DNA of 64,000 bases from Alloalcanivorax dieselolei B5 (GCF_000300005.1 NC_018691.1:1736001-1800000); one strand, 5' to 3'. Shown: positions 1-8,626, counted from the first letter of the stretch. A program made the numbers and translations. The notes: generated from the sequence alone by a model not told the origin.

Positions 1-650
1 TGTACACTGAAATGAACCGCGTGCTGGCCGCTTTGCACAGTGTGGATCCGGCGGCGGTGGGGCTGGCCGATTACGGCAAGCCCGGCAATTATTTCGAGCG
101 CCAGCTGGGCCGCTGGGGTAAGCAGTACCGGGCTTCCGAAACCCGTCGCATCGAAGCGATGGAGGAACTGATGACCTGGCTGGAAGCGAATCAGCCCGCC
201 GATGACGGTCAGGTCTCGCTGGTGCACGGCGACTATCGTCTGGACAACATGATGTGGGCTCCCAAGGAAAGCCGCGTCATCGCGGTACTTGACTGGGAGC
301 TGTCCACCCTGGGACACCCGCTGGCGGATCTGGCCTATCAGTGCATGCAGCTGCGCATGCCGCCGAAGAGCGGCAACCTGTCCGGCCTGCAGGGCAAGGA
401 TCGGGCGGCCCTGGGTATTCCCTCGGAAAAAGAGTATGTGGCGGCGTATTGCGAACGGCGCGGTATCGACGGCATCGACCATTGGGAATTCTATCTGGCG
501 TTCAGTTTCTTCCGCCTGGCGGCGATTGCCCAGGGCGTGGCCAAGCGCGCTCTGGACGGTAACGCTTCCAGCAAAACCGCCGGGTGGGCCGCCCAAGTGG
601 TGGAGCCGCTATCACAGATGGCCATGCAGGTGGTCCGCGAGGGCGCCTGA
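1..650 (+). CDS. Phosphotransferase family protein (APH/ACAD10-like kinase), 5' end outside window
   Basis: C-terminal part of an aminoglycoside-phosphotransferase-fold kinase. The reading frame is open to the left edge (codons Y-T-E precede the first Met at 12), and it aligns with residues from about 139 onward of the full-length paralogue at 32311, so roughly 140 residues lie upstream of the window. The catalytic loop HGDYRLDN and the metal-binding DWE of VLDWELSTLGHPLADLAY are both present. Relatives fused to or encoded beside acyl-CoA dehydrogenases (ACAD10/11, LvaA) phosphorylate 4-hydroxyacyl-CoA; that role here is inferred from family and context. It is first in a same-strand run with three SDRs and a lactonase; the next gene starts 49 bp downstream. 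Confidence 0.85.
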   Translation, partial: YTEMNRVLAALHSVDPAAVGLADYGKPGNYFERQLGRWGKQYRASETRRIEAMEELMTWLEANQPADDGQVSLVHGDYRLDNMMWAPKESRVIAVLDWELSTLGHPLADLAYQCMQLRMPPKSGNLSGLQGKDRAALGIPSEKEYVAAYCERRGIDGIDHWEFYLAFSFFRLAAIAQGVAKRALDGNASSKTAGWAAQVVEPLSQMAMQVVREGA

Positions 651-699
651 GATAGCAAAGGATTAAGGTCCTTCCAAGAATTTTTTACGGAGAGCATGA

Positions 700-1464
700 A
701 TGAGCACCAACCTGTTTGATCTGAATGGAAAAATCGCCCTGGTCACCGGCGCCAGCCGTGGCATCGGTGAAGAAATCGCCAAGCTGCTGGCGGAGCAGGG
801 CGCTCACGTGATCGTCTCCAGCCGCAAGATTGATGGCTGCCAGGCGGTGGCGGACGCTATCAACGGAGCTGGCGGCAGTGCCGAGGCTTTCGCTTGTCAT
901 ATCGGTGAAATGGGACAGATCGAAGCCATCTTCGGCTTCATCAAGGAAAAGCATGGCAAGCTGGACATCCTGATCAACAATGCCGCGGCCAACCCGTACT
1001 TCGGCCACATCCTCGATACCCCGGTCACCGCGTTCGACAAGACCGTGGACGTGAACCTGCGCGGCTATTTCTACATGTCCGTGGAAGGTGCCAAACTGAT
1101 GCGTGACCATGGCGGTGGCGCTATCGTTAACACCGCCTCCATCAACGGTCTGTCGCCGGGCAACATGCAGGGTATCTATTCCATCTCCAAGGCGGCGGTG
1201 ATCAGCATGACCAAATCCTTCGCCCAGGAATGCGCGCAGTTCAATGTGCGGGTCAATGCTCTGCTGCCGGGTCTGACCAAAACCAAGTTCGCCGGCGCGC
1301 TATTCGAGCAGGAAGAAATCTACAACAGCGCCATCGCTCAAATTCCCATGCACCGTCACGCCGAGCCGCGTGAAATGGCGGGCACGGTGCTGTACCTGGT
1401 GTCCGATGCTTCCAGTTATGTCACCGGTGAATGCGTGGTGGTGGACGGTGGTTTCACCATCTGA
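700..1464 (+). CDS. SDR family oxidoreductase
   Basis: Classical short-chain dehydrogenase of 254 residues. The cofactor motif TGASRGIG is at about 16-23, NNAA at 93-96, and the catalytic Ser147, Tyr160 and Lys164 are all present. The second strand ends VSSRK, with basic residues rather than an acidic one, which favours NADP(H). The start at 700 follows ACGGAGAG at 687-694; an ATG at 696 is out of frame. It closely resembles the SDR at 31343 in its first 45 residues, and both sit next to an APH-like kinase gene. Likely a hydroxyacyl- or ketoacyl-CoA/alcohol dehydrogenase; the substrate cannot be read from the sequence. Confidence 0.9.
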   Translation: MSTNLFDLNGKIALVTGASRGIGEEIAKLLAEQGAHVIVSSRKIDGCQAVADAINGAGGSAEAFACHIGEMGQIEAIFGFIKEKHGKLDILINNAAANPYFGHILDTPVTAFDKTVDVNLRGYFYMSVEGAKLMRDHGGGAIVNTASINGLSPGNMQGIYSISKAAVISMTKSFAQECAQFNVRVNALLPGLTKTKFAGALFEQEEIYNSAIAQIPMHRHAEPREMAGTVLYLVSDASSYVTGECVVVDGGFTI

Positions 1465-1513
1465 CTCTGACCGGTGAGTTATTGAGGCTGGTGAGTAATT
1501 GAGGAGAACAACC

Positions 1514-2296
1514 ATGGATCCGATGCTGGACTTCACCGGCAAGGTAGGACTGATCACCGGCGCCGCCAGTGGCTTCGGCAAGATGCTGGCCGAGGAACTG
1601 GGGCACCGTGGCGCCTCCCTGGTGATCGGGGATATCAATGAAACCGCCTTGCGGCAGGTGGCGGAGGAACTGGCCGGGCAGGATATTCCGGTGCGCGCAC
1701 TGCGTTGTGACGTGTCACGGGAAGCGGACTGCAAGGCCATGGTGGACACCGCCGTGAAGGAGTTCGGCCGCCTGGACATGGCGGTGAATAACGCCGGCAT
1801 CGCCCATGACTTCGTCGCCATGCACGACATCGACGAAGCGCTGCTGGACCGGCAGATCAACGTCAATGTCAAAGGCGTGATCTTCGGCATGAAATACCAG
1901 CTGCCGGCGTTGATCGAAGCCGGTGGCGGCGCCGTGGTCAACACCGCCTCCATGGCTGGTATCGGCGGCGCGCCCAAGCTGGCGCCCTATGCCGCCGCCA
2001 AACACGCGGTGATCGGTGTCACCCGCACCGCGGCGGTGGACTACGGCCGGCGCAATATTCGCGTCAACGCCGTGTGCCCCTATTACACGCTGACGCCGAT
2101 GCTGGAAGGCAGCGACGGCATCGCCTCCGGCGGTGACGCCGAGAAAACACTGTCGATGATGGCCTCCGGCACGCCCATGAAACGGCTGGGCCGCCCCGAG
2201 GAAATCGTTGCCGTGATGATGATGCTGTTGTCGCCGGCCAATACCTATATGAATGGTCAGGCGTTGGCGGTGGACGGCGGAGTTTCGGCGTTTTGA
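1514..2296 (+). CDS. SDR family oxidoreductase
   Basis: Classical SDR of 260 residues. TGAASGFG is at about 15-22, NNAG at 92-95, and catalytic Ser146, Tyr159 and Lys163 are present. Asp40 at the end of the second strand (VIGD) suggests NAD(H). I chose the ATG at 1514 because GAGGAGAA lies at 1501-1508; an upstream in-frame TTG at 1499 would translate the ribosome-binding site. It is the third gene of the 1-4106 operon, 49 bp after the previous SDR. An alcohol or 3-hydroxyacyl-CoA dehydrogenase role is likely but the substrate is unknown. Confidence 0.9.
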   Translation: MDPMLDFTGKVGLITGAASGFGKMLAEELGHRGASLVIGDINETALRQVAEELAGQDIPVRALRCDVSREADCKAMVDTAVKEFGRLDMAVNNAGIAHDFVAMHDIDEALLDRQINVNVKGVIFGMKYQLPALIEAGGGAVVNTASMAGIGGAPKLAPYAAAKHAVIGVTRTAAVDYGRRNIRVNAVCPYYTLTPMLEGSDGIASGGDAEKTLSMMASGTPMKRLGRPEEIVAVMMMLLSPANTYMNGQALAVDGGVSAF

Positions 2297-2304
2297 TTAG
2301 AGGC

Positions 2305-2332
2305 CGCTTGCACGCTTGCAAGCGTGCAAGCG
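2305..2332. repeat. Perfect 28-bp palindrome between two SDR genes
   Basis: The left arm CGCTTGCACGCTTG is followed with no spacer by its exact reverse complement CAAGCGTGCAAGCG. It lies 9 bp after the stop of the SDR at 1514 and 12 bp before the ribosome-binding site of the next SDR. The GCACGC/GCGTGC units are shared with the longer repeat elements at 32179, 47198 and 52192, so it may be a short member of that family. In RNA it would form a strong hairpin inside the operon transcript. Confidence 0.85.
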
Positions 2333-2351
2333 AAATAACAGGAGAACAATC

Positions 2352-3152
2352 ATGAGCAATCGTTTGGCGGATAAGATCACCATCATTACCGGCGCCACCA
2401 GTGGTATTGGTGAAGCCACCGCGCACCGCTTCATCGAGCAGGGCGCCACCGTGGTGCTGGCCGGCCGCTCCAAGGAGAAAGGTCAGGAACTGGCGAAGGA
2501 ACTGGGCGAGCGCGCGGTGTTCAAACGCACCGACGTCATGAAGGAAGACGATATCGCCGCCCTGGTGGATTTCACCGTGGACAAGTTCGGCCGTCTGGAC
2601 TGCCTGTTCAACAATGCCGGTGCCGGCGACCGCACTTCCTGCGAATCCTTCGACGAAGTGGAATTCGCTCATATCATGCGGCTGCTGGTGGGCGCGCCGG
2701 CATTCGGCATCAAGCACGCCGCGCGGGTGATGAAGGACAGCGGCGGCGGTGCCATCATCAACAACGCCTCCATCGCCGGACACCGCCGCAACCAGGGCGG
2801 CTATCTGTATTCCGCCGCGAAGGCGGCGGTGGCGCACATGACCCGTCTGGCCGGTGCTGATCTCGGTCCCTATGGCATTCGCGTCAATGCGATCTCGCCG
2901 GGCGCCGTGGCCACGCCGATCTTCTGGGGCGGTTCCCAGCGCGCTCAAAACCTCAGCGATGAGGAAAACGAAAAGAAAATGGCCAAGTTGCAGGCCAATC
3001 TGGCCAAGGCCACGCCGATGCCCCGTTCCGGTTTCGCCGATGATATCGCCTATGCGGCGGTGTTCCTGGCCAGCGATGAAGGTTCCTTCATCAACAGCCA
3101 TGATCTGGTGGTGGACGGCGGCCGTATCGCCATGTTCAACGAGAATCCCTGA
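2352..3152 (+). CDS. SDR family oxidoreductase
   Basis: Classical SDR of 266 residues with TGATSGIG near residues 13-20, NNAG at 87-90 and catalytic Ser140, Tyr153 and Lys157. The start at 2352 follows AGGAGAA at 2340-2346; an in-frame upstream Met at 2316 lies inside the palindrome and is not credible. The segment after the active site (residues about 180-215) is longer than in its two neighbours and is rich in charged residues (DEENEKKMAK), which would form a different substrate lid. It is the fourth gene of the operon, 36 bp before the SMP-30 gene. Substrate unknown. Confidence 0.9.
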   Translation: MSNRLADKITIITGATSGIGEATAHRFIEQGATVVLAGRSKEKGQELAKELGERAVFKRTDVMKEDDIAALVDFTVDKFGRLDCLFNNAGAGDRTSCESFDEVEFAHIMRLLVGAPAFGIKHAARVMKDSGGGAIINNASIAGHRRNQGGYLYSAAKAAVAHMTRLAGADLGPYGIRVNAISPGAVATPIFWGGSQRAQNLSDEENEKKMAKLQANLAKATPMPRSGFADDIAYAAVFLASDEGSFINSHDLVVDGGRIAMFNENP

Positions 3153-3188
3153 GGCTCCCATCGATTCCATAACAAAAGGACGGGCCGT

Positions 3189-4106
3189 ATGTCTGAGATG
3201 AGCGTGATCGCCGAGGGTCTGAAGTTTCCTGAAGGCCCCATCGCCATGCCCGACGGCAGTGTGATTCTGGTGGAAATCGCCGCCGGCTGCTTGACCCGGG
3301 TATTCCCTGATGGCCGCAAGGAAGTGGTGGCCGAGCCCGGTGGTGGACCCAATGGCGCCGCCATCGGCCCCGATGGCGCCTGCTATGTGTGCAACAACGG
3401 TGGCATGCGCTTCCACGAAAAAAACGGCTTGCTGTTTCCCGGCGATATGCCGAAGGATTACAGCGGCGGCCGCATCGAGCGCATTGACCTGAATACCGGC
3501 AAGGTCGAAGTGCTGTACACCGAGGTGGACGGCGAACCGCTCAAGGGCCCCAACGATATCGTTTTCGATAAGGCCGGTGGTTTCTGGTTCACCGATTTGG
3601 GCAAGGGGCGTGGCCGTACCCAGGACCGGGGCGGTTTGTACTACGCCCGGGCCGATGGCTCCATGGTCAAGGAAGTGGTGTTCCCCATCGTCAGCCCCAA
3701 TGGCGTCGGGCTGTCACCGGATGAGAAAACCGTGTTCGTGGCGGACACCATTCCCGGTCGCCTGTGGGCCTTCGAGATCGCCGGGGAAGGGGAGATCAAA
3801 CGGGCGCCGGGGCCCTTTCCCGGGCGCTTCGTCGGCTCCCCCGCAGGGCTGAACTTCTTTGACTCCCTGGCGGTGGATGGGGACGGCAATGTTTGCGTGG
3901 CGACCATCTTCAATCCGGGCATCACCATTTTCGCTCCCGACGGCTCCAGCATCCGTCATTTCCCCACCGACGACGCCATCACCACCAACATCTGCTTCGG
4001 CGGCGAGGATCTGCGCACCGCTTATATCACCCTGTCCAGCTCCGGAAGGCTGGTGGCGGTGCCGTGGGAAAGGCCCGGTCTGGCACTGAATTTCCTTAAT
4101 AAATAA
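3189..4106 (+). CDS. SMP-30/gluconolactonase/LRE family protein
   Basis: A 305-residue six-bladed beta-propeller of the SMP-30/gluconolactonase family. Typical features are EGPIAMPDGSV at the N-terminus (metal-binding Glu), GPNGAAIGPDG, GPNDIVFDKAGGFWFTDLG (metal Asn and Asp) and the late repeat DSLAVDGDGNVCVA. Family members are cytoplasmic metal-dependent lactonases; no signal peptide is visible. As the last gene of the operon with three dehydrogenases and a kinase-like protein, it may hydrolyse a lactone formed from a hydroxy acid, which is an inference. The start follows AAAGGAC at 3175-3181. The repeat pair at 4112-4196 follows the gene. Confidence 0.88.
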   Translation: MSEMSVIAEGLKFPEGPIAMPDGSVILVEIAAGCLTRVFPDGRKEVVAEPGGGPNGAAIGPDGACYVCNNGGMRFHEKNGLLFPGDMPKDYSGGRIERIDLNTGKVEVLYTEVDGEPLKGPNDIVFDKAGGFWFTDLGKGRGRTQDRGGLYYARADGSMVKEVVFPIVSPNGVGLSPDEKTVFVADTIPGRLWAFEIAGEGEIKRAPGPFPGRFVGSPAGLNFFDSLAVDGDGNVCVATIFNPGITIFAPDGSSIRHFPTDDAITTNICFGGEDLRTAYITLSSSGRLVAVPWERPGLALNFLNK

Positions 4107-4111
4107 GGGCC

Positions 4112-4196
4112 ATTCGCCTGCAGGCGGAGGGCCGCCCCGACAGGCTCCTCAGAGGTCTCTACGGAGCCCCTGTAGGAGCCTGCCCTGCAGGCGAAT
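4112..4196. repeat. REP-like pair in inverted orientation (REPIN-like)
   Basis: Two copies of the TGTAGGAGC-type repeat face each other: an inverted, degenerate copy starting ATTCGCCTGCAGGCG at 4112 and a direct copy TGTAGGAGCCTGCCCTGC at 4171 ending GGCGAAT at 4196. Each copy contains an internal imperfect hairpin. Similar pairs occur at 22952, 53218, 55505 and 60643. The region 4107-4393 holds no gene. Confidence 0.8.
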
Positions 4197-4295
4197 CCAA
4201 TAAGTCAAAATAAACTTATTAAGTAGAAAACGACTCTTTTCCAGCGCACGTACCGTTTCGACAAGACGGCGCCTTCAACCCCCTCTCACGCTCCC

Positions 4296-4323
4296 GAAAT
4301 CAAACCAAAGGCGGTTCGATTCC
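4296..4323. promoter_or_regulatory. Imperfect inverted repeat upstream of nitrilase
   Basis: GAAATCAAACC at 4296-4306 and GGTTCGATTCC at 4313-4323 match as inverted arms at 9 of 11 positions with a 6-bp spacer. It lies about 70 bp before the nitrilase start. It is a possible operator; I see no sigma-54 type GG-N10-GC promoter in this interval. Confidence 0.35.
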
Positions 4324-4393
4324 GGTAATGAAGCCATCGCCCGCCGACCGCTAAGCTCGAATGATCCAACAATAAAGACGAGCGAGGTCGGTA

Positions 4394-5374
4394 ATGAAAC
4401 ACAAGATAGCCACGGTGATAGCGTCCCCGGTGATCTTTGATCTGGAGGCCACGGCGAAGAAGTGCTGTGACATTATCAACGAAGCGGCGGACAAGGGCGC
4501 TTCGCTGGTGGTGTTCCCGGAAACCTTTCTGCCCATGTATCCGTGGTGGATCTGGATGGCGGTGGATAACGTCAAGCGTCTCGAGCTGTACGAGCGCCTG
4601 GCCGGGGAATCGGTGGATGTGCACGGTGATGTGTTCAAATCGATCTGCTACCAGGCGCGCCGCCGTAATATTCACGTGGTCATCGGTATCAATGAAATCG
4701 GTGGCGATACCCTGTACAACAGCCAGGCGTTTATCGATAACCGCGGCGATCTGATCGGCCTGCGCCGCAAACTGGTGCCCACCGGCGAGGAACGAACGTT
4801 ATGGGGGCGAGGCGACGGTAGCGATCTGCTGGTGCTGGACACCGAAATAGGGCGGCTGGGCGGCCTGATTTGTTATGAGAACTCCATGGCACTGTCCCGT
4901 TACGCGCTCTATAGCCAGGGACTGCAGATCCATGTGGCGAACTGGCCCGGCTCCAATTTCAAGAGTCAGCCCCGCGACCGCACTCGCACCATCGATACCG
5001 TGTGCCGCTTCATCGCTTTCGAGGGCCAGACTTTCGTGGTGGCGTCGTCGTCCTGTATCGGCGAGGAGGAGGTGCGTTTCTATCACCAGCTGTGCCCGGA
5101 ACTGAAGGACACCTTTGCCGTGGGCGGTGGTATCGCGGCGGTGTACAACCCGTTCGGCGAGCCGGTCGGCACGCCGCTGACCGACCAGGAAGGCATCGTC
5201 TACGCGGACCTGGATCTGGGGGATATTCGCAAAGCCAAACACATGATCGACTGCGTCGGGCACTACGCCCGCCCGGACGTGGCGCGACTGGTCATCGATG
5301 ATAGCAGCAAGCGACCGGTGACGGGCTTCTCCAATCCCCGTCCCCAACCCGTCAGCTTCGAGTTCGATGACTGA
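4394..5374 (+). CDS. Nitrilase (carbon-nitrogen hydrolase superfamily)
   Basis: A 326-residue cytoplasmic nitrilase. The catalytic triad is visible: Glu43 in VVFPETFLP, Lys126 in LRRKLVPTGEE, and Cys160 in GGLICYEN. The length, the WW pair after the Glu motif and the ERTLWGRGDG segment fit nitrile-hydrolysing branch members rather than amidases, giving a carboxylic acid and ammonia from a nitrile. Substrate class (aliphatic, aryl or arylaceto) cannot be decided by eye. It has its own upstream region (inverted repeat at 4296) and GCGAGG before the ATG. It converges on the PAS/AAA+ regulator, with only 3 bp between the stop codons. Confidence 0.88.
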   Translation: MKHKIATVIASPVIFDLEATAKKCCDIINEAADKGASLVVFPETFLPMYPWWIWMAVDNVKRLELYERLAGESVDVHGDVFKSICYQARRRNIHVVIGINEIGGDTLYNSQAFIDNRGDLIGLRRKLVPTGEERTLWGRGDGSDLLVLDTEIGRLGGLICYENSMALSRYALYSQGLQIHVANWPGSNFKSQPRDRTRTIDTVCRFIAFEGQTFVVASSSCIGEEEVRFYHQLCPELKDTFAVGGGIAAVYNPFGEPVGTPLTDQEGIVYADLDLGDIRKAKHMIDCVGHYARPDVARLVIDDSSKRPVTGFSNPRPQPVSFEFDD

Positions 5375-5377
5375 CGT

Positions 5378-6769
5378 TCAGGCCACTCCTGGCCGGCCCG
5401 GCTGGCGCACCTTGATGGCGTACTTGCGCGCTTTTCTCACCGCGGAGGTCTGGCTGATGCCGAGCGCATTGGCCACTCCGTAGGTGGTCTCGTACCGTGA
5501 GTAGGCTTGCTGCAGGACCCGCCGCTCGGTGTCTTCCAGGATGCGTTTCAGCGACGCCTCTTCCGGCGTGCCCTCCGCGGCATGGGTGGCGCCTTCCGCC
5601 GGTGACAGGCCGCTGACAATGGTTTGGCCTTCGCTGTTCACATAAAGGCGCTCCATGGTATTGCGCAATTCGCGGATATTGCCATTCCAGGGCGCATCGC
5701 GAAGTTTCGCCAACAGCGCCGTGGAGATGCCGATTTTCTTGCCGTAGCGTTTCGCCAGCTGGTCGAGGAACTGACGGGCCAGCAGGGGAATGTCCTTGCG
5801 GCGCCGGCGCAGCGGCGGGATGTCGATACGGTACACATTGACTTGGTAATACAAGTCGTTGCGGATACCGCCATTGCGCCGTTGCTGGTCAAGATCGTCA
5901 GTGCTGGAGGACAACACCCTCAAATCCAGCTCAACCGGTTTGTCGCCGCCGTGGCGATAATGGACTCCGCAGGAGAAGGCATTGGCCAGCTTCATCTGGA
6001 TCGCCACGGGCAGGGCCGCGATATCCTCAAGATAAAGCGTGCCGCCCCGGGCCAGCTCCAGCAGCCCCGGTCGCACTCGAGCCGCGCCCTGGGTGTCGTC
6101 GATCTCCTCGCTGCCGAACAGTTCCCGCTCCAACCGCTCCTCGGGCAAGGCGCCGCAGCCGAGTTTGATGAACGGCTGGCGTCGTCGCTCACTGTGATCA
6201 TGAATCCAACGGGCCAGACGGTGCCGGCCGGAGCCGGGTTCGCCATGCAGTAACACCGGCGTTTCAAAGGCCGCGATACGTTCGGCCTGGCGCATCACGG
6301 ATTGCATGGTCTGGTCCTCGGCGATCAGCTTACCGTCTTCTTCGAGACGGGATTTCAGGCGGGCGATTTCGTTCTGGTAGGCCAGGTTGCGGGCCTCGGC
6401 CCGTTCCAGCTTTTCTTTCAGTGCGCTCAGTTCGGTAATGTCGCGCACGTTGGAAATGACTTTGTCGATGGTGCCGTCGGTGTTGAACACCGGTGTCGCG
6501 GTGACGATGGTCTCCACCCCGGTGCTGACATGTTGAAGGATGGTGACGACGTCCTGCTTCTCCAGCGCCAGCAGGGTGGCGCTGACGTCGAACATGCCCC
6601 GCTCGACCAGGGTGCGCATGTTCAGGCCGACCACGTTCTCCCGCTTAAGCCGGGTGATGCGGCAGATCGCTTCATTGATGAACAAGGTGGTGCCGATGGC
6701 ATCGGTGATCCAGATACCGTCGTAGGAGGATTCCACCGCTCTGGTGATATCGGACAGAGAGACGGTCAT
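5378..6769 (-). CDS. PAS-AAA+ transcriptional regulator, TyrR-like, without GAFTGA loop
   Basis: A 463-residue regulator. A PAS domain covers about 1-112 (SYDGIWITDA, NVRDITE), a coiled coil 113-150, an AAA+ domain 160-390 and a C-terminal helix-turn-helix about 415-455 (GVANALGISQTSAVRK). In sigma-54 activators ELFG is followed by a GAFTGA loop; here ELFG (216-219) is followed by SEEIDDTQGAA, so the loop is missing. Walker A is atypical (GEPGSGRH, Arg-His instead of Lys-Ser/Thr) and Walker B reads LYLEDI. This resembles TyrR/PhhR-type proteins that act on sigma-70 promoters; that is inference. Start at 6769 follows GGAGGCG. It may control the convergent nitrilase or the neighbouring aldehyde dehydrogenase. 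Confidence 0.85.
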   Translation of the reverse strand: MTVSLSDITRAVESSYDGIWITDAIGTTLFINEAICRITRLKRENVVGLNMRTLVERGMFDVSATLLALEKQDVVTILQHVSTGVETIVTATPVFNTDGTIDKVISNVRDITELSALKEKLERAEARNLAYQNEIARLKSRLEEDGKLIAEDQTMQSVMRQAERIAAFETPVLLHGEPGSGRHRLARWIHDHSERRRQPFIKLGCGALPEERLERELFGSEEIDDTQGAARVRPGLLELARGGTLYLEDIAALPVAIQMKLANAFSCGVHYRHGGDKPVELDLRVLSSSTDDLDQQRRNGGIRNDLYYQVNVYRIDIPPLRRRRKDIPLLARQFLDQLAKRYGKKIGISTALLAKLRDAPWNGNIRELRNTMERLYVNSEGQTIVSGLSPAEGATHAAEGTPEEASLKRILEDTERRVLQQAYSRYETTYGVANALGISQTSAVRKARKYAIKVRQPGRPGVA

Positions 6770-6888
6770 GGGACGCCTCCGTTTCTCATTATTGTGGAAG
6801 GTGGGTGGGCGGGTCGGGGGGAGCAAGGATCGCGGTTCTCCCTATCTCTCCATCCGGGAAAGGACCGCGATCCAACCGCCCTGGAATG

Positions 6889-8313
6889 TTACAACATGAT
6901 GGATTTCACCTCGGTGAACTCCTCCAGGCCGCGGCTGCCCCACTCGCGACCGACGCCGGAGTGTTTGTAGCCGCCGAACGGCGCGTTGAGATCGAGCTGG
7001 GCGCCGTTCAGATGCACCATGCCGGTACGCAGACGACGGGCGATGGCGGCGGCCTCGTCCTTGTCCGCGGCGTAGACATAGCCGGACAGCCCGTAGTCGG
7101 AGTCGTTGGCGATGGCCACCGCTTCGTCGAGTGTGTTGTAGGGCAGCATGGTCAACACCGGACCAAAGATTTCCTCACGGGCGATGGTCATCTGATTGTT
7201 CACTTCGCTGAACACGGTGGGACGGGCGAAGTAGCCTTTCTCCAGACCTTCCGGTTTGCCCGGGCCGCCGCAAACCAGTTTGGCGCCTTCATCGATGCCG
7301 CGCTGGATCAGCGTTTGCACTCGCTCGAACTGGCGGGCGTTGGCGATGGGGCCCATCTGCGTGTCCTTCTCGGCGGAAGAGCCCACCTTGATGGAGGCGC
7401 ATACCTTGGCGGCGATCTCCTCGGCCTGGGCCAGCTTGTCCGCCGGCACCAGCATGCGGGACGGTGCGTTACAGCTTTGCCCGGTGTTGGTCATCATCGA
7501 CATGACGCCGTGGGTCACGGCCTTCTCCAGATCGCAGTCCGTGGTCAGGATATTGGCGGACTTGCCACCCAGTTCCAGCGATACCTTCTTGAAGGTATCG
7601 GCGGCTTCACGGCTCACCGAAGAGCCGGCGCGGGTGGAACCGGTCAGGGACACCATGTCCACGCGTGGATCGGAGGAGAGCATCGGGCCGATCTCGGCGC
7701 CGTCACCGTAGATCATGTTGAAGACGCCGGCGGGCACTCCGGCTTCGTCCATGATTTCGGCGAATACGCAGGCTGACAGCGGTGCGAACTCGCTGGGCTT
7801 GAGAATCATGGTGCAGCCGGCGGCGATGGCCGGGCCGACCTTGCAGGTGACCTGGTTCATGGGCCAGTTCCAGGGCGTGATCATGGACACCACGCCGGCC
7901 GGTTCATGCCGGATCAGGGTTTTGCCGGTATTGGTTTCGAACTCGAAATTCCGTGCCACTTCCAGAGCGGTGGCCAGATGACCAAGACCGGTGGGGGCCT
8001 GCACTTTGGCGGCCAGGCCGTGACGCGGCGCGCCCATCTCCTTGCTGATGGCGTCGGCCATGTCGTCCAGGCGGCGTTTGTAGACGGCCAGGATTTTTTC
8101 CAGCAGCGCCAGACGCTCTTCCACCGGAGTGGCGGCGAAGCCGTCGAAAGCGTCGCGCGCGGCCTGGATGGCACGGTCGGTGTCGCTTTTGCCAGCCAGA
8201 TACAGAGTGCCCTCGGAGGCCTCGGTAGCGGGGTTGATGACGGGGTATTCCCGGGCGTCGTCGCCGGGTTTTACCCAGGCGCCATTAATATAAAACCGAG
8301 CCAGGTTCTCCAT
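6889..8313 (-). CDS. NAD(P)-dependent aldehyde dehydrogenase family protein
   Basis: A 474-residue aldehyde dehydrogenase, the usual length for the family. Cofactor-site ITPWNWPMNQ is at about 145-154, the catalytic base Glu247 in LELGGKS, and the nucleophile Cys281 in NTGQSCNAPSR. The C-terminal motif GGYKHSGVGREWG is present. It would oxidise a cytoplasmic aldehyde to the acid. The start at 8313 follows AAGGAG; a longer frame to 8397 lacks support. It is divergent from the SDR at 8627 across 313 bp and shares that regulatory region. Confidence 0.9.
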   Translation of the reverse strand: MENLARFYINGAWVKPGDDAREYPVINPATEASEGTLYLAGKSDTDRAIQAARDAFDGFAATPVEERLALLEKILAVYKRRLDDMADAISKEMGAPRHGLAAKVQAPTGLGHLATALEVARNFEFETNTGKTLIRHEPAGVVSMITPWNWPMNQVTCKVGPAIAAGCTMILKPSEFAPLSACVFAEIMDEAGVPAGVFNMIYGDGAEIGPMLSSDPRVDMVSLTGSTRAGSSVSREAADTFKKVSLELGGKSANILTTDCDLEKAVTHGVMSMMTNTGQSCNAPSRMLVPADKLAQAEEIAAKVCASIKVGSSAEKDTQMGPIANARQFERVQTLIQRGIDEGAKLVCGGPGKPEGLEKGYFARPTVFSEVNNQMTIAREEIFGPVLTMLPYNTLDEAVAIANDSDYGLSGYVYAADKDEAAAIARRLRTGMVHLNGAQLDLNAPFGGYKHSGVGREWGSRGLEEFTEVKSIML

Positions 8314-8626
8314 GAGAGTGCTCCTTGTTATTTGGTATACAGTTATTCGTGAGAGGACAGGGGCAATACAATGCTCCCGGGGCGGCCAGAGGGTCAAAAC
8401 AAATTAATGAAACACTATTCCAAAATGTTGACCGGCCGGCCCGCTCATGTCATCTTCCTGGAAAATGACAATCCAAGGAACCCCCTGAACGAACCGGTGG
8501 CCATTTTCGCCCGGCACCGCTCTTTCCCCGGACGCTCCCAATCCGAATCGTTCCGTCGGCCCGGTCTTGGCCGCGACGACGCGGTGTGGTTTTCAGCGGG
8601 TTCCGAATAATAAACGAGGAGAGTGT
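8314..8626. other. Divergent intergenic region, no gene
   Basis: This 313-bp gap between the aldehyde dehydrogenase and the SDR holds one rightward promoter candidate with the shared box (8413-8456). A 79-codon open frame at 8371-8610 has no recognisable domain, begins inside the promoter and is not called. The leader of the SDR transcript would be about 170 nt. Confidence 0.6.
8413..8456 (+). promoter_or_regulatory. Candidate promoter with ATTCCGAAAT-like box (copy 1)
   Basis: CTATTCCAAAAT at 8415-8426 lies immediately before TTGACC at 8428-8433. A spacer of 17 bp leads to CATCTT at 8451-8456, preceded by TGT. The arrangement matches the promoters at 31105, 34311, 36335 and 41385. The box has one mismatch (A for G) to ATTCCGAAA. 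It would drive the SDR at 8627. Confidence 0.5.

Noticed and set aside
8371-8610. 79-codon open frame between the aldehyde dehydrogenase and SDR genes
   Set aside because: No domain, Arg/Ser-rich composition of a chance high-GC frame, no ribosome-binding site, and it overlaps the promoter candidate.
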